Of a DNA stretch of 14,297 bases, positions 6,612 to 13,623 are shown in pieces. Location of the stretch: assembly GCA_001790645.1 (NCBI GenBank), contig MGDB01000155.1:9285-23581 (forward strand), written 5' to 3'. Numbering within the stretch: the first letter of the stretch is position 1; each line of letters opens with the position of its first letter. The translations under genes and the position numbers were made by a program. Source of the stretch: Candidatus Schekmanbacteria bacterium GWA2_38_11. Lineage in GTDB: Bacteria > Schekmanbacteria > GWA2-38-11. The notes beneath the pieces are model-generated. The model worked only from the letters and a program-made list of their open reading frames with translations. It searched no databases and was not told the DNA's origin.

Positions 6612-7241
6612 ATGAAAACAAAAACTTTTTATAAAATGATTCTCACAAATGATTTAATCATACGCTCTGCTCTAAAGAAGAAATTGGAGAATCATCATGC
6701 AAAAGACAAGAAGGTCCGGATAATTGAAGAACTGGGTATTCGACATGGCACAGTGAGAATCGACTTTGCTGTTGTGAACGGAATTATGCATGGTTATGAA
6801 ATAAAAAGTGATAGGGATACTTTGCAACGGTTACCAGAACAGATGAATGAATATAATGCTGTTTTCGATAAACTAACTTTGGTTGTCGGAAAGCGCCATT
6901 TATATGATGCAATAAATCTTGTTCCTGATTGGTGGGGTATTATGACTGCAAAAATTGATACGAATAATGAAATCATTTTTCATACTATTCGTGAAGCTGA
7001 TGATAATCGAAATCAGGTTGGAGTTTCTATAGCGCGATTGCTGTGGAGAGAGGAGGCATTGCAAATATTGGAGGAATACGATCAAGCAGGAGGGGTACGT
7101 TCTAAGCCCCGTGAATTTGTATACAAAAGATTGGCCGATGTATTAGAGACAGATATGCTCAAAGAAAAGGTTCGAGAGACATTATTAGTCTCTAGGGGAG
7201 ATTGGCGATTTGGTTTATTACCAATATTAAATGGTGGCTGA
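6612..7241 (+). CDS. sce7726-like family protein, predicted PD-(D/E)xK nuclease fold
   Basis: 209 residues from ATG 6612. The core matches the family named after Sorangium sce7726: an N-terminal helix IIRSALKKKLE, then RIDFAVV (Asp ~51) and GYEIKSD (Glu ~63, Lys ~65), followed by DTLQRLPEQMNEY and DKLTLVVGKRH. The D…ExK arrangement is the catalytic pattern of the PD-(D/E)xK superfamily, so DNA or RNA cleavage is possible but unproven. Its C-terminal part (~140-209) is a variable helical region. No start has a ribosome site: the upstream ATG 6570 falls inside the predicted -10 region, and ATG 6636 is an alternative. The gene converges with, and overlaps by 50 bp, the Beta-family gene; related families often sit beside Beta/sce7725 proteins. 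Confidence 0.75.
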   Translation: MKTKTFYKMILTNDLIIRSALKKKLENHHAKDKKVRIIEELGIRHGTVRIDFAVVNGIMHGYEIKSDRDTLQRLPEQMNEYNAVFDKLTLVVGKRHLYDAINLVPDWWGIMTAKIDTNNEIIFHTIREADDNRNQVGVSIARLLWREEALQILEEYDQAGGVRSKPREFVYKRLADVLETDMLKEKVRETLLVSRGDWRFGLLPILNGG

Positions 7242-8364
7242 TGCCCCATGCAATCCAGTCGGTATTGCGACCAGTTCCTTTCCCTTTTTTGATTTTTCCA
7301 CTATTAAAATCCCTTATATATTGGTGATAGTATTTTGCCTTTTGTGCGATATTTTTATCTCCCCAACTGAATGCTTCTCCGTCAAAATATTTTGTGTCTT
7401 CAACAAGAAGTTTGGCGTTGGTTAAATAATGATAACTTTCACCCATTTTCCCTTTCATAATCAGCCAGCATTTTTCACGAGTATATTTGATGCTGGGAGT
7501 TGACTGGTAATACTGAAGCTCCTCTTTAAAAATTGGATTACGAATCGTGTAATCCGCGAAAACAGGATTTCTTGTTAGATCTTTCCTTTCTGTATAGGAT
7601 AGCCAGTTTTGCCAGTCAAAACGAGGAAGAAATGTCGGCTCATCAAGTTTACATTTGGATAAATTTTCTGGAAACGCACCGCTTGCGAAAATAAAGTTTC
7701 GCCATTCAGACAGATCTTCAATTTTTTGACTTGCATTCACAAACTGCATATATTGCCCACCATTTTCTTGGATTTCTTTAATATCAATGAGCAAATCGAT
7801 ATTCTTTTTGGATAGATTGATCTCTTTTAAAAATACTTCAATTTTTTTATTCAAATTTTTTGTGTTTGCAAGATCAGAAGGAGCCACCCTCAAACAGATT
7901 CCCTGATTATATTTTTTTGAAAGCGAAGCAACTGTCTCTTTAATTTTTGAATCATCATTCAGATTAATGACGGGTATTATTTTAAGACCAATATCCATTC
8001 CTGTGAGGATAATTTCATTTAAACTGTTGATTTTTAATTGGATTGTTAGCTGAGCTTCGTGCAAGAGAGTAAAATCAAGAAATACTGGTCTAGTACCCCA
8101 TGACTGTAGAATCTCTTGAGGAATTTCCTTTACTCTTTTCTCTTTAAATTTTTTAATTATTTCCGTAAATATTTCCTCATCAGTTTTTCTGATTCTCTTT
8201 TTGTTCTTTTTTTCACCTTCTGTTCTATCGCGTGATACCGTTGGCATTACCAATTCAATAAGTGGGGTCATGGTATTTTTTTCTTTATCTTCCAACGCTT
8301 GCAACGCGCTTTGCTCGGCACGTTTCCATTTAAGTATTGGTACATAATGATTTAGATTAGACAT
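7192..8364 (-). CDS. Beta family protein (PF14350-like)
   Basis: 390 residues. The N-terminus NHYVPILKWKRAEQSAL followed by TPLIELV is the hallmark of the Beta_protein family, found in phages and accessory islands and without a known biochemical role. A predicted alternating beta/alpha barrel-like pattern is visible (PVFLDFTLL; GLKIIPVINL; GICLRVAP; IDLLIDIKEI; NFIFASGAFP), and the C-terminus has the conserved-looking NTDWIAWGISHHL block. The start is ATG 8364, 1 nt after the stop of the upstream antitoxin-peptidase gene, so translation is probably coupled; an upstream in-frame start at 8421 would lie deep within that gene. A very lysine-rich stretch (~60-85, EKKNKKRIRK) may be a flexible or nucleic-acid-contacting loop. 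Confidence 0.8.
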   Translation of the reverse strand: MSNLNHYVPILKWKRAEQSALQALEDKEKNTMTPLIELVMPTVSRDRTEGEKKNKKRIRKTDEEIFTEIIKKFKEKRVKEIPQEILQSWGTRPVFLDFTLLHEAQLTIQLKINSLNEIILTGMDIGLKIIPVINLNDDSKIKETVASLSKKYNQGICLRVAPSDLANTKNLNKKIEVFLKEINLSKKNIDLLIDIKEIQENGGQYMQFVNASQKIEDLSEWRNFIFASGAFPENLSKCKLDEPTFLPRFDWQNWLSYTERKDLTRNPVFADYTIRNPIFKEELQYYQSTPSIKYTREKCWLIMKGKMGESYHYLTNAKLLVEDTKYFDGEAFSWGDKNIAQKAKYYHQYIRDFNSGKIKKGKGTGRNTDWIAWGISHHLILVINQIANLP

Positions 8365-8365
8365 A

Positions 8366-9583
8366 TTACTTTTTACCCCATTTTTCTTTAGGAAAATATT
8401 TCTGAACCTTTTCTTTGCCAATAATATTATTCAAGTAAGCCCATTTTCCACCCTCGTATCTTATTTTGCCCGCAATAATAGCAATATGGACACCTAACTC
8501 TTTTGCTAAACTACTGGCGGCTATAGAAGAAGGGATTAATTTTGCTGGGCTTATTTCCCATTTACTTGAGAGAACTAATGCCTCACTCGCTAAATTGTCA
8601 GCTTCTTTCTCTTTTGACCCGATATCCAGCCCTTTAATATCCTCAAATTCATCGTAGAAAAGAGAAATGTCCTGACCATAATGTAGGGCAATATGTGCAA
8701 CTTCATGCATGAGAGTAAACCAAAAATTATCTGGACGGTCATGTCTAAGAGTTAAACCAATAACTGGATTATCTTTGTTGATTAAGATAGTCGCGCCATC
8801 GAGATAAGTTTTTGAGAAGTGGGGCTCAATTACTAATATGATCCCGTTTTTTTTCAAATACTCTTGAGCCAAGATAGGACCATTGTCTTTCGGACTTAAT
8901 TTTGCCAATTCTTGCATGAAAGCAAGATCAATAGTGCCATGTTTATATTTCTTTGACACTTTTATTTTTTTAGCTTTTTGAAGCACACGACCAGCCCATG
9001 CAGATAACGCATGTTTATCTGTAAGAGGCGATGATCGATAATTAGATTTGCGAAGCATTCCTACGATCAGTGCAGGAGAATTGATAGATGAAAAGAAAGT
9101 TTTGAGCAGCTCAATTCTGTCGAATTTTTTTAATGAGGCGCCACCAAAATATCCTCGTGCTTTCATTTCTGCCACAAGATGATCATCCCAATTTTGATAT
9201 TCCGATTCTTCGCCTGGTTCAGGTTGTTTTATCAACACTCTCGCAGGGATTCCCAGACCTTCTGATAATGTTCTAATCATATCGATAGTTAATTGTCGTT
9301 TACCTGAAAGAATCTCTGACACCCTGCTTCTGCTGCCAATATAAGGAACTAGATCAGCTGGTTTGAGATTTGCCTGTTCCATTCTAAATTTGATCGCATC
9401 AATAGGATTGGGTAATGTTTTAGGAAATGCTCTTACCTCGTAATCTTGAATAAGAGTACTAAGAAGACTAAGTTGTTCTCCTTCTTCTGATTCGGGATCC
9501 GGATCATGACTCATTAGCTCCTCAACTAATTTGAGGGCTTCTTGATAATCTTGTTTAGTTTTTATTACCTTAATTTTGCTCAT
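8366..9583 (-). CDS. HigA-type antitoxin fused to an ImmA/IrrE zinc metallopeptidase
   Basis: 405 residues with three modules. Residues ~7-54 (IKTKQDYQEALKLVEEL … LLSTLIQDYE) are the N-terminal region of HigA-type antitoxins (COG5499). Residues ~59-117 form a helix-turn-helix of the Xre/HigA kind (AIKFRMEQANLKPADLVPYI, RVSEILSGKR). Residues ~230-345 are an ImmA/IrrE peptidase: the zinc motif HEVAH (~293-297) and a downstream glutamate in EKEADNLASEALV (~325-334). ImmA-type enzymes cleave repressors, so this protein may both repress the operon and turn itself or a partner over. ATG 9583 lies 8 nt after the toxin stop; the upstream TTG at 9607 overlaps the toxin and is less likely. A beta-family gene follows 1 nt downstream. 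Confidence 0.87.
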   Translation of the reverse strand: MSKIKVIKTKQDYQEALKLVEELMSHDPDPESEEGEQLSLLSTLIQDYEVRAFPKTLPNPIDAIKFRMEQANLKPADLVPYIGSRSRVSEILSGKRQLTIDMIRTLSEGLGIPARVLIKQPEPGEESEYQNWDDHLVAEMKARGYFGGASLKKFDRIELLKTFFSSINSPALIVGMLRKSNYRSSPLTDKHALSAWAGRVLQKAKKIKVSKKYKHGTIDLAFMQELAKLSPKDNGPILAQEYLKKNGIILVIEPHFSKTYLDGATILINKDNPVIGLTLRHDRPDNFWFTLMHEVAHIALHYGQDISLFYDEFEDIKGLDIGSKEKEADNLASEALVLSSKWEISPAKLIPSSIAASSLAKELGVHIAIIAGKIRYEGGKWAYLNNIIGKEKVQKYFPKEKWGKK

Positions 9584-9591
9584 GTTTTTTT

Positions 9592-9879
9592 CTAACTTAT
9601 ATTCCAATTATCATATTCTTTATGTGTACCTATCTTTTTTATCAATACTATTCCATTTTTATAATTAACCTTCACTAACAGCCTATATTTATTCCAACAA
9701 ATATCGAAAACCGCTTGTTGATTTCCTGGAAGACTTGCCTTTGGATACCTCCTTTTAAGGTCTTGCGGAGTATTCCATTGTGCTTCCTCGACTTCTGCTT
9801 CCCATGACTCAATTTGTGATCGAGCGTCAGCATGTTTTTCCTTGAAATCGTGCAATAGTTCTTTGCCTAATAGTTTCAT
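9592..9879 (-). CDS. higB: HigB-type toxin (RelE-like mRNA interferase)
   Basis: 95 residues, the usual length of the HigB_toxin family (PF09907). Family blocks seen are KELLHDFKEKHADARSQIESW, EEAQWNTPQDLKRRYP, AVFDICWNKYRLLVKV and KKIGTHKEYD. Members are ribosome-dependent endoribonucleases neutralised by the HigA protein encoded next to them. The toxin comes first in the operon, the usual inverted order for higBA. ATG 9879 has no clear ribosome site; an upstream TTG at 9930 sits inside the palindromic operator and at the predicted transcription start, so it is rejected. A start without a Shine-Dalgarno sequence would keep toxin synthesis low. Confidence 0.87.
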   Translation of the reverse strand: MKLLGKELLHDFKEKHADARSQIESWEAEVEEAQWNTPQDLKRRYPKASLPGNQQAVFDICWNKYRLLVKVNYKNGIVLIKKIGTHKEYDNWNIS

Positions 9880-9909
9880 ATATGAGTATGGGATTAAATA
9901 TGTTTGTTT

Positions 9910-9930
9910 TTGTTCCCATAATGGGAACAA
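9910..9930 (-). promoter_or_regulatory. 21-bp palindromic operator of the toxin-antitoxin operon
   Basis: TTGTTCCCAT (9910-9919), central A, ATGGGAACAA (9921-9930): a perfect palindrome with 10-bp arms. It touches the -10 box and covers the transcription start. It is the expected binding site for the HTH of the HigA-ImmA protein, which would close the promoter when toxin is neutralised. Confidence 0.75.
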
Positions 9931-9955
9931 TATATTATGCAGTTTAAAATGTCAA
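9929..9955 (-). promoter_or_regulatory. Promoter of the higB-higA/immA-beta operon
   Basis: Minus strand: perfect TTGACA (9955-9950) and TATATT (9934-9929, 5/6) with a slightly short 15-bp spacer. The -10 box overlaps the edge of the palindromic operator. Confidence 0.6.
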
Positions 9956-10026
9956 GAGTTTTTTTATTTACGTTTATATATCTGAGGAATTATCCAATTC
10001 TTCTATTCAGATGATTTTAAACCCAA

Positions 10027-10509
10027 TCTAACCCTACTCCCTTTTCCCTCTCCTTCACTCTCAGCTCAGATTCTGCCGTGATGAAGGTCAATAATCTTCT
10101 TTGAGATATAAAGGCCAATGCCGGAGCCTTCGGCAGTGCTCTTGGCAAGGCCACTACCTCTTTCGTATTTGGTAAAAAGCCTGTCTAAGTCTTCTTTCTT
10201 TATTCCAATGCCGGTATCTTCTACGGTGGTTATGACTTCGTTGCCTATTTGCTCCATAGATACCATTACTTTACCTTGCCTTGTGTACTTTATGGCATTG
10301 CTCAAGAGATTTAAGATGACATCCTGGATTTTAAAGGGATCAACCATGACTTTGGGTAAAGGTTTTTCAGGTTTATAAAATTCCAATTTTAACCCCTTCT
10401 TTTCAGCAAAGGTTTGCATGCCTTTTACGCACTCTAAGATGATATCTTCAAGTTGGATAGGTTTTAGTGTAACTTCAAATTTATTTTGCTCTATTTTTAT
10501 TTTGCGCCA
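10027..10509 (-). pseudogene. Decayed sensor histidine kinase (HATPase domain remnant)
   Basis: The frame from 10509 reads KIKIEQNKFEVTLKPIQLEDII, the end of a HisKA/linker region, then a complete-looking ATP-binding domain: N box LLSNAIKYT, G1 DTGIGI, F box LFTKYERG and G2 GSGIGLYISKKI. At HHGRI the next codon is TGA (10068-10066) where kinases normally have TGG (Trp in GRIWAESE); beyond it the same frame continues AESEGEGKGS and then degenerates. The N-terminus is cut off by a stop after no start codon, and no sensor or phosphoacceptor His is left. It is therefore a fragment truncated at both ends with a nonsense mutation. No response regulator is nearby. Confidence 0.75.
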
Positions 10510-10602
10510 TTATACACAGAATTTTATAAAATCGCAAATGAAATCTAAACTGCATTTGGATATAGGCAGTAACCGGAAAGATGATATGAATTGAAAGGAA
10601 AG

Positions 10603-10752
10603 CTATTCCTTGGGTTTTTCCCGCTTTTCAATATATGCCTTTGCCATTATTGATAGCCAGTCCCTGAACGTGAGGTCATCATCAATAAGCGCTTTAAAAA
10701 GGTTCTTTTTCAAATTTTCATCTATCTCTGCAATGACTTTTACAGTGGCCAT
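10603..10752 (-). CDS. 49-residue ribbon-helix-helix-like protein
   Basis: A short but well-supported gene. A strong AGGAGG lies 4 nt before the ATG at 10752. The product begins MATVKVIAEIDENLKKNLFKAL, a possible beta strand then helix as in ribbon-helix-helix DNA-binding proteins, and continues TFRDWLSIMAKAYIEK, matching the common small CopG-like pattern with 'tf.dWl' before the last helix. Such proteins are antitoxins, partition factors or plasmid copy-number regulators; no partner toxin is adjacent here, so the role is open. A perfect TTGACA (10817-10812) and an AT-rich tract with GATATATC and TATATA repeats lie upstream and would serve as promoter and operator for autoregulation. Confidence 0.65.
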   Translation of the reverse strand: MATVKVIAEIDENLKKNLFKALIDDDLTFRDWLSIMAKAYIEKREKPKE

Positions 10753-10897
10753 AAACCTCCTATAATTATGTTTTTATATATTTATATATAGATATATCAA
10801 AACACATTCCCTGTCAATTATTTTTTAATGTTGGTTAAGTAACTTAAAATCAACTATGTTGCAGAGCTGCGAGGTCTAAACTTCCTGGACAGTTCAT

Positions 10898-11099
10898 GTC
10901 ATTCCACATCCCCAATCAAGTTGGGGACAAGCTTGAGAAGCCTGCCCCGTACTTGATACGGGGGAATCCAGACGTCGTCCCCGTGAAAACGGGGAACCAG
11001 TCTCGTAGGAACAGGGCTTGTCCCTGTCCGAGGATAGCCACAAGGGCTGTCCCTACAAAAATAGAGAACATGGCCTGCCGGCAGGCAGGCAGGAATGAC
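10898..11099. repeat. Mosaic of palindromic repeats bounded by GTCATTCC / GGAATGAC
   Basis: The interval opens with GTCATTCC (10898-10905) and closes with GGAATGAC (11092-11099). In between are five stem-loops: TCCCCAA/TTGGGGA (10909-10927), CCCCGTA/TACGGGG (10945-10963), CCCCGT/ACGGGG (10979-10994), ACAGGG/CCCTGT (11011-11027, within a larger GTAGG…CCTAC fold to 11056), and the perfect palindrome GCCTGCCGGCAGGC (11073-11086). It is GC-rich compared with its surroundings. These are typical noncoding dispersed repeats; the 69-codon frame across them is spurious. Confidence 0.7.
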
Positions 11100-11123
11100 G
11101 GCTAAGGAATAGAGATGATTTAA

Positions 11124-11153
11124 CCCCGAAGCAGAGCTTCGAGGGATTCTTTT
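11124..11153. repeat. Short palindromic unit with terminator-like tail
   Basis: CCC + CGAAGC (11124-11132), loop AGA, GCTTCG + A bulge + GGG (11136-11145), then ATTCTTTT. It resembles a terminator on the plus strand but no plus-strand gene precedes it; a dispersed repeat is more likely. Confidence 0.4.
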
Positions 11154-11236
11154 GATTAAATAAGAAAGTCAAATAGACTGTAATTTCAGCAGCCGCTTTT
11201 TTAAAGCATAGAAAGGAAAGTCAAAAAGCTGAAAGA

Positions 11237-11527
11237 TCAGATTTCCCTGTCATGGTGAGGATATTCTGTTACAATTTCGATTGCCTCCTCGACCTTCCCT
11301 TTTATTACATCATAAGTCAGACCTTCCGCCCTTTTATCTTCATATGCATGTTCGGAAATGATACAATACCTTGGCGGGAGGTTATTTGATGCAATTGCTG
11401 CGATATCTGAAAGGCATTGCTTGCAAGAGCAGAATTTAAGACTGCTTTTATTCACGTTTTTAACTAATTCCTCTAAAACACTAATTACTCTTACCCTGGA
11501 TTCATTAACTAAATTGTCTTCAATCAT
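11237..11527 (-). CDS. ComFB-like protein (late competence development family)
   Basis: 96 residues. The sequence NLVNESRVRVISVLEELV, then FCSCKQCLSDIAAIASNNLPPRY, is the ComFB family pattern (PF10719), with Cys33, Cys35, Cys38 and Cys55 in the positions that bind zinc in this family. ComFB was named for its place in the B. subtilis comF operon; related proteins in cyanobacteria (CdgR/ComFB) have been reported to bind cyclic di-GMP, so a nucleotide-receptor role is possible here. No competence genes are nearby. AAAGG about 8 nt before the ATG supports the start. The DUF1848 gene lies 149 bp upstream on the same strand. Confidence 0.78.
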   Translation of the reverse strand: MIEDNLVNESRVRVISVLEELVKNVNKSSLKFCSCKQCLSDIAAIASNNLPPRYCIISEHAYEDKRAEGLTYDVIKGKVEEAIEIVTEYPHHDREI

Positions 11528-11675
11528 ATGTAAGCCTTTCTTTTAGAAGGTATTATTTGTTTACCCTATCGGGCTGGCAAATTTTGATTTCTGATTATAG
11601 GTTACTGATTAAAAATATCAAACAAAAAATTACTTACTTCCAAACAAAAATCTTATGAAATTTCTCATTACGATT

Positions 11676-12461
11676 TCATGCTGGAGTGGCATAGCAATAG
11701 AGACAGCCATTTAAACATTTCATTGAGTACCAGCCAATATCTAAGCTTTCCGTGCAACCGCATCTTGCCCTCTGGCCTTTATCCTTTTTTAAGTCACACA
11801 CTTTTTTCGCAGGATGAAGCTCTGTAAGGAGTCTGCCATCTATACAGCTTGATACTTCAAAGTCATCCATGGAGCAATATAGAAGAGTGACTCCATAATC
11901 TCTTCCCTTCTGCGACAGCTCATCAAAAATTTCTTTTATCCTTTCCTGCGAAATTGAAACAATTTTAAAGCCGGCAATTCCAAGCCTCTTTATGACTTTT
12001 TTATATGGTGAGAGAAAGCTTGTCCTGCATACAGTGATGCCAAGCTCAGCCATATACGGAAGGATCTCAGAGAAAACAGGGTAATTGGTAAACTCCTCTC
12101 CATTTTTCTCAAGATAAACTACAGGATCAAACCGCCATGAAAATCTCTTAGCTCCTTTTACAAATTTTATAAGCTCTTGTAGTAGTTTTACCACTTCTTT
12201 CCATTCTGGAATGTTAGGTTCAAGCACAGTCCCACCCATTCCTGTTATGCTCAGATGAAGATAAATCTGGTCATATCCTTCGAGGGTATCCCTTAGCTCT
12301 TTTAATTTAATGAGGTTTGCCGGATTTTTTGTCCATATAACTATTGAGTGGACATCCTCTGAAGGAAACTCCTTAAGCCTTGTCAAGAATTCCTGCGGAT
12401 AGCACGCTACAAGGTCTGTCCTTCTGCTTGCAGATAAAACTTTAGGAAGCTTCTGTTGCAT
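11676..12461 (-). CDS. DUF1848 family protein with C-terminal Fe-S motif
   Basis: 261 residues. The family marks (PF08902) are all visible: LSASRRTDL at ~9-17, VIWTKNPANL at ~41-50, a YLHLSITGMGG strand, EPNIP, SWRFDPV at ~108-114, and near the end KKDKGQRARCGCTESLDIG. The C-terminus KCLNGCLYCYA has Cys249, Cys253 and Cys256, a CX3CX2C set like the [4Fe-4S] site of radical SAM enzymes but at the wrong end of the protein; additional cysteines (206, 222, 234, 236) could hold a second metal. The family is uncharacterised; radical-SAM-like chemistry is an inference. No ribosome site precedes the ATG, so the start is fixed mainly by the conserved SASRRTD position. Confidence 0.85.
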   Translation of the reverse strand: MQQKLPKVLSASRRTDLVACYPQEFLTRLKEFPSEDVHSIVIWTKNPANLIKLKELRDTLEGYDQIYLHLSITGMGGTVLEPNIPEWKEVVKLLQELIKFVKGAKRFSWRFDPVVYLEKNGEEFTNYPVFSEILPYMAELGITVCRTSFLSPYKKVIKRLGIAGFKIVSISQERIKEIFDELSQKGRDYGVTLLYCSMDDFEVSSCIDGRLLTELHPAKKVCDLKKDKGQRARCGCTESLDIGWYSMKCLNGCLYCYATPA

Positions 12462-12535
12462 TGATTAGTTATACAATATTCTATTTACTTTTTAAAATCC
12501 CCCTTAATCGTTCGGCTGAGCTCACGACTAAGCCC

Positions 12536-12623
12536 TTAGGTTGCAAATAAATTTTTTTTAATATCAATGAGCTTAGCGCAGGCTAAAGCCTGCGGCTACC
12601 GTTAAAGCATGAGTTGTGACACA
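12536..12623. repeat. Dispersed repeat, copy 1 (left of the TIM-barrel gene)
   Basis: Begins TTAGGTTGCAAATAAATTTT, continues through ATATCAATGAGCTTAGCGC and a CGCAGGCTAAAGCCTGCG stem-loop, and ends GGCTACC … CATGAGTTGTGACAC. It matches copy 2 at 13647-13760 in the same orientation. The left end lacks the GTGTCATA terminus seen in copy 2, so it looks truncated. Confidence 0.7.
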
Positions 12624-12656
12624 GTCTTAAAAGATGGGTTGGAATTTGAAAGAATT

Positions 12657-13565
12657 TTACTTAATCCCCAGATCTTTCAAAAAAATAATCCCTTCTCTTA
12701 AATTTTCTTCAGTGACATGCGGCTCTACTTCAATTATCTTTACAGTTTCAGGTTTGAGATAGTTTTTTATCATCTTAAAATCAATCTTCCCCTTACCGGG
12801 GGAATCATGGTCATTGTAGCCTTCGCAGTCATGAAGATGAATCCCAAGCAGATGTGCTCCGTATTCTTTCAGCCACTCCTCATGTTTTTTTATCCCTAAG
12901 TTCTGCCAGGCCTCTGCATGCCCTGCGTCGTGCCAGTAGCGGATATTAGCCCCTTCAAATTTTTTTAAAATTATACCCATTTCTTCAAAGTCAGGGATCT
13001 GGTGCAGGTAATATCTATTCTCTATGCCAAGCATCACATTTTCTCTCTCAGCAACTTTGGTAAGTTTATCAAGGCAAAAAAGGGCGGAGTCAAAATACTT
13101 CTGTTTTACTTTGTCACGCTCAGTTTTTATTTTTTCTAAAAACTTCGCATACTCTTCAGACTTTATCTTTCCTTCATCATAAAATTTAAAAAGTTCTTTC
13201 TTATATGATTCAATCCCCGTATTGCCAAGGTGGAGGACAACAGCCTGCGCCTCAAGGTCATTGGCATGCTCTATGGTTATAGCGGTATATTTTAAAGCCC
13301 TCTTTCTCTCCTCCTCATCAGGAGAAGATAGCAGGAATGCATCACCGCTTCCGGCTGTAAGGATATCTGGAACAGGGAAAAAATTGTGGATTGAAAGGAC
13401 CTTTAATTCTCCTTTCTTCAGTAAAGGCTTCATCTGCTTATAGGTTTCACCTGTAATCCTGTATTCAAGCTCAACAGCACTTACTCCCAGGCCATAGATC
13501 CTGCCATATAATTTTTCACCGCTTTTTATTTTACCTGATTGCCAGACTGTTGAAATACCGATCAA
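12657..13565 (-). CDS. Sugar phosphate isomerase/epimerase-like TIM-barrel protein
   Basis: 302 residues of the AP endonuclease 2/xylose-isomerase-like family (PF01261). Barrel strands are recognisable as AVELEYR, KVLSIHNFF, AVVLHLGN, VMLGIENR, IRYWHDAGH, LLGIHLHD and KIIEVEPH. Probable metal ligands are Glu182 (IENR), Asp213 and His216 (WHDAGH), His243/245 (GIHLHD) and Glu279 or Glu281 (IEVEPH), and these are intact, so the enzyme may be active on an unknown sugar or inositol-like substrate; a DNA repair role (endonuclease IV) is less likely. The start codon is TTG at 13565, supported by GGAGG (13571-13575) 5 nt upstream. Two copies of a dispersed repeat bracket the gene. Confidence 0.85.
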   Translation of the reverse strand: MIGISTVWQSGKIKSGEKLYGRIYGLGVSAVELEYRITGETYKQMKPLLKKGELKVLSIHNFFPVPDILTAGSGDAFLLSSPDEEERKRALKYTAITIEHANDLEAQAVVLHLGNTGIESYKKELFKFYDEGKIKSEEYAKFLEKIKTERDKVKQKYFDSALFCLDKLTKVAERENVMLGIENRYYLHQIPDFEEMGIILKKFEGANIRYWHDAGHAEAWQNLGIKKHEEWLKEYGAHLLGIHLHDCEGYNDHDSPGKGKIDFKMIKNYLKPETVKIIEVEPHVTEENLREGIIFLKDLGIK

Positions 13566-13623
13566 GTTAACCTCCGGAATTTTGTGTCATGAATAATACC
13601 CCTCACTCTTGCGCTTGCAGGCT

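Noticed and set aside
9880..9930. N-terminal extension of HigB from a TTG at 9930
   Set aside because: The TTG lies within the palindromic operator and at the predicted transcription start, and the extension is not part of the family.
10066..10068. TGA recoded as tryptophan in the histidine kinase
   Set aside because: The fragment is also truncated at its N-terminus and degenerates after the TGA; TGA serves as a normal stop at perR and DUF1848.
10896..11105. 69-codon open frame on the plus strand
   Set aside because: It runs straight through five stem-loop repeats, has no ribosome site and an implausible composition.
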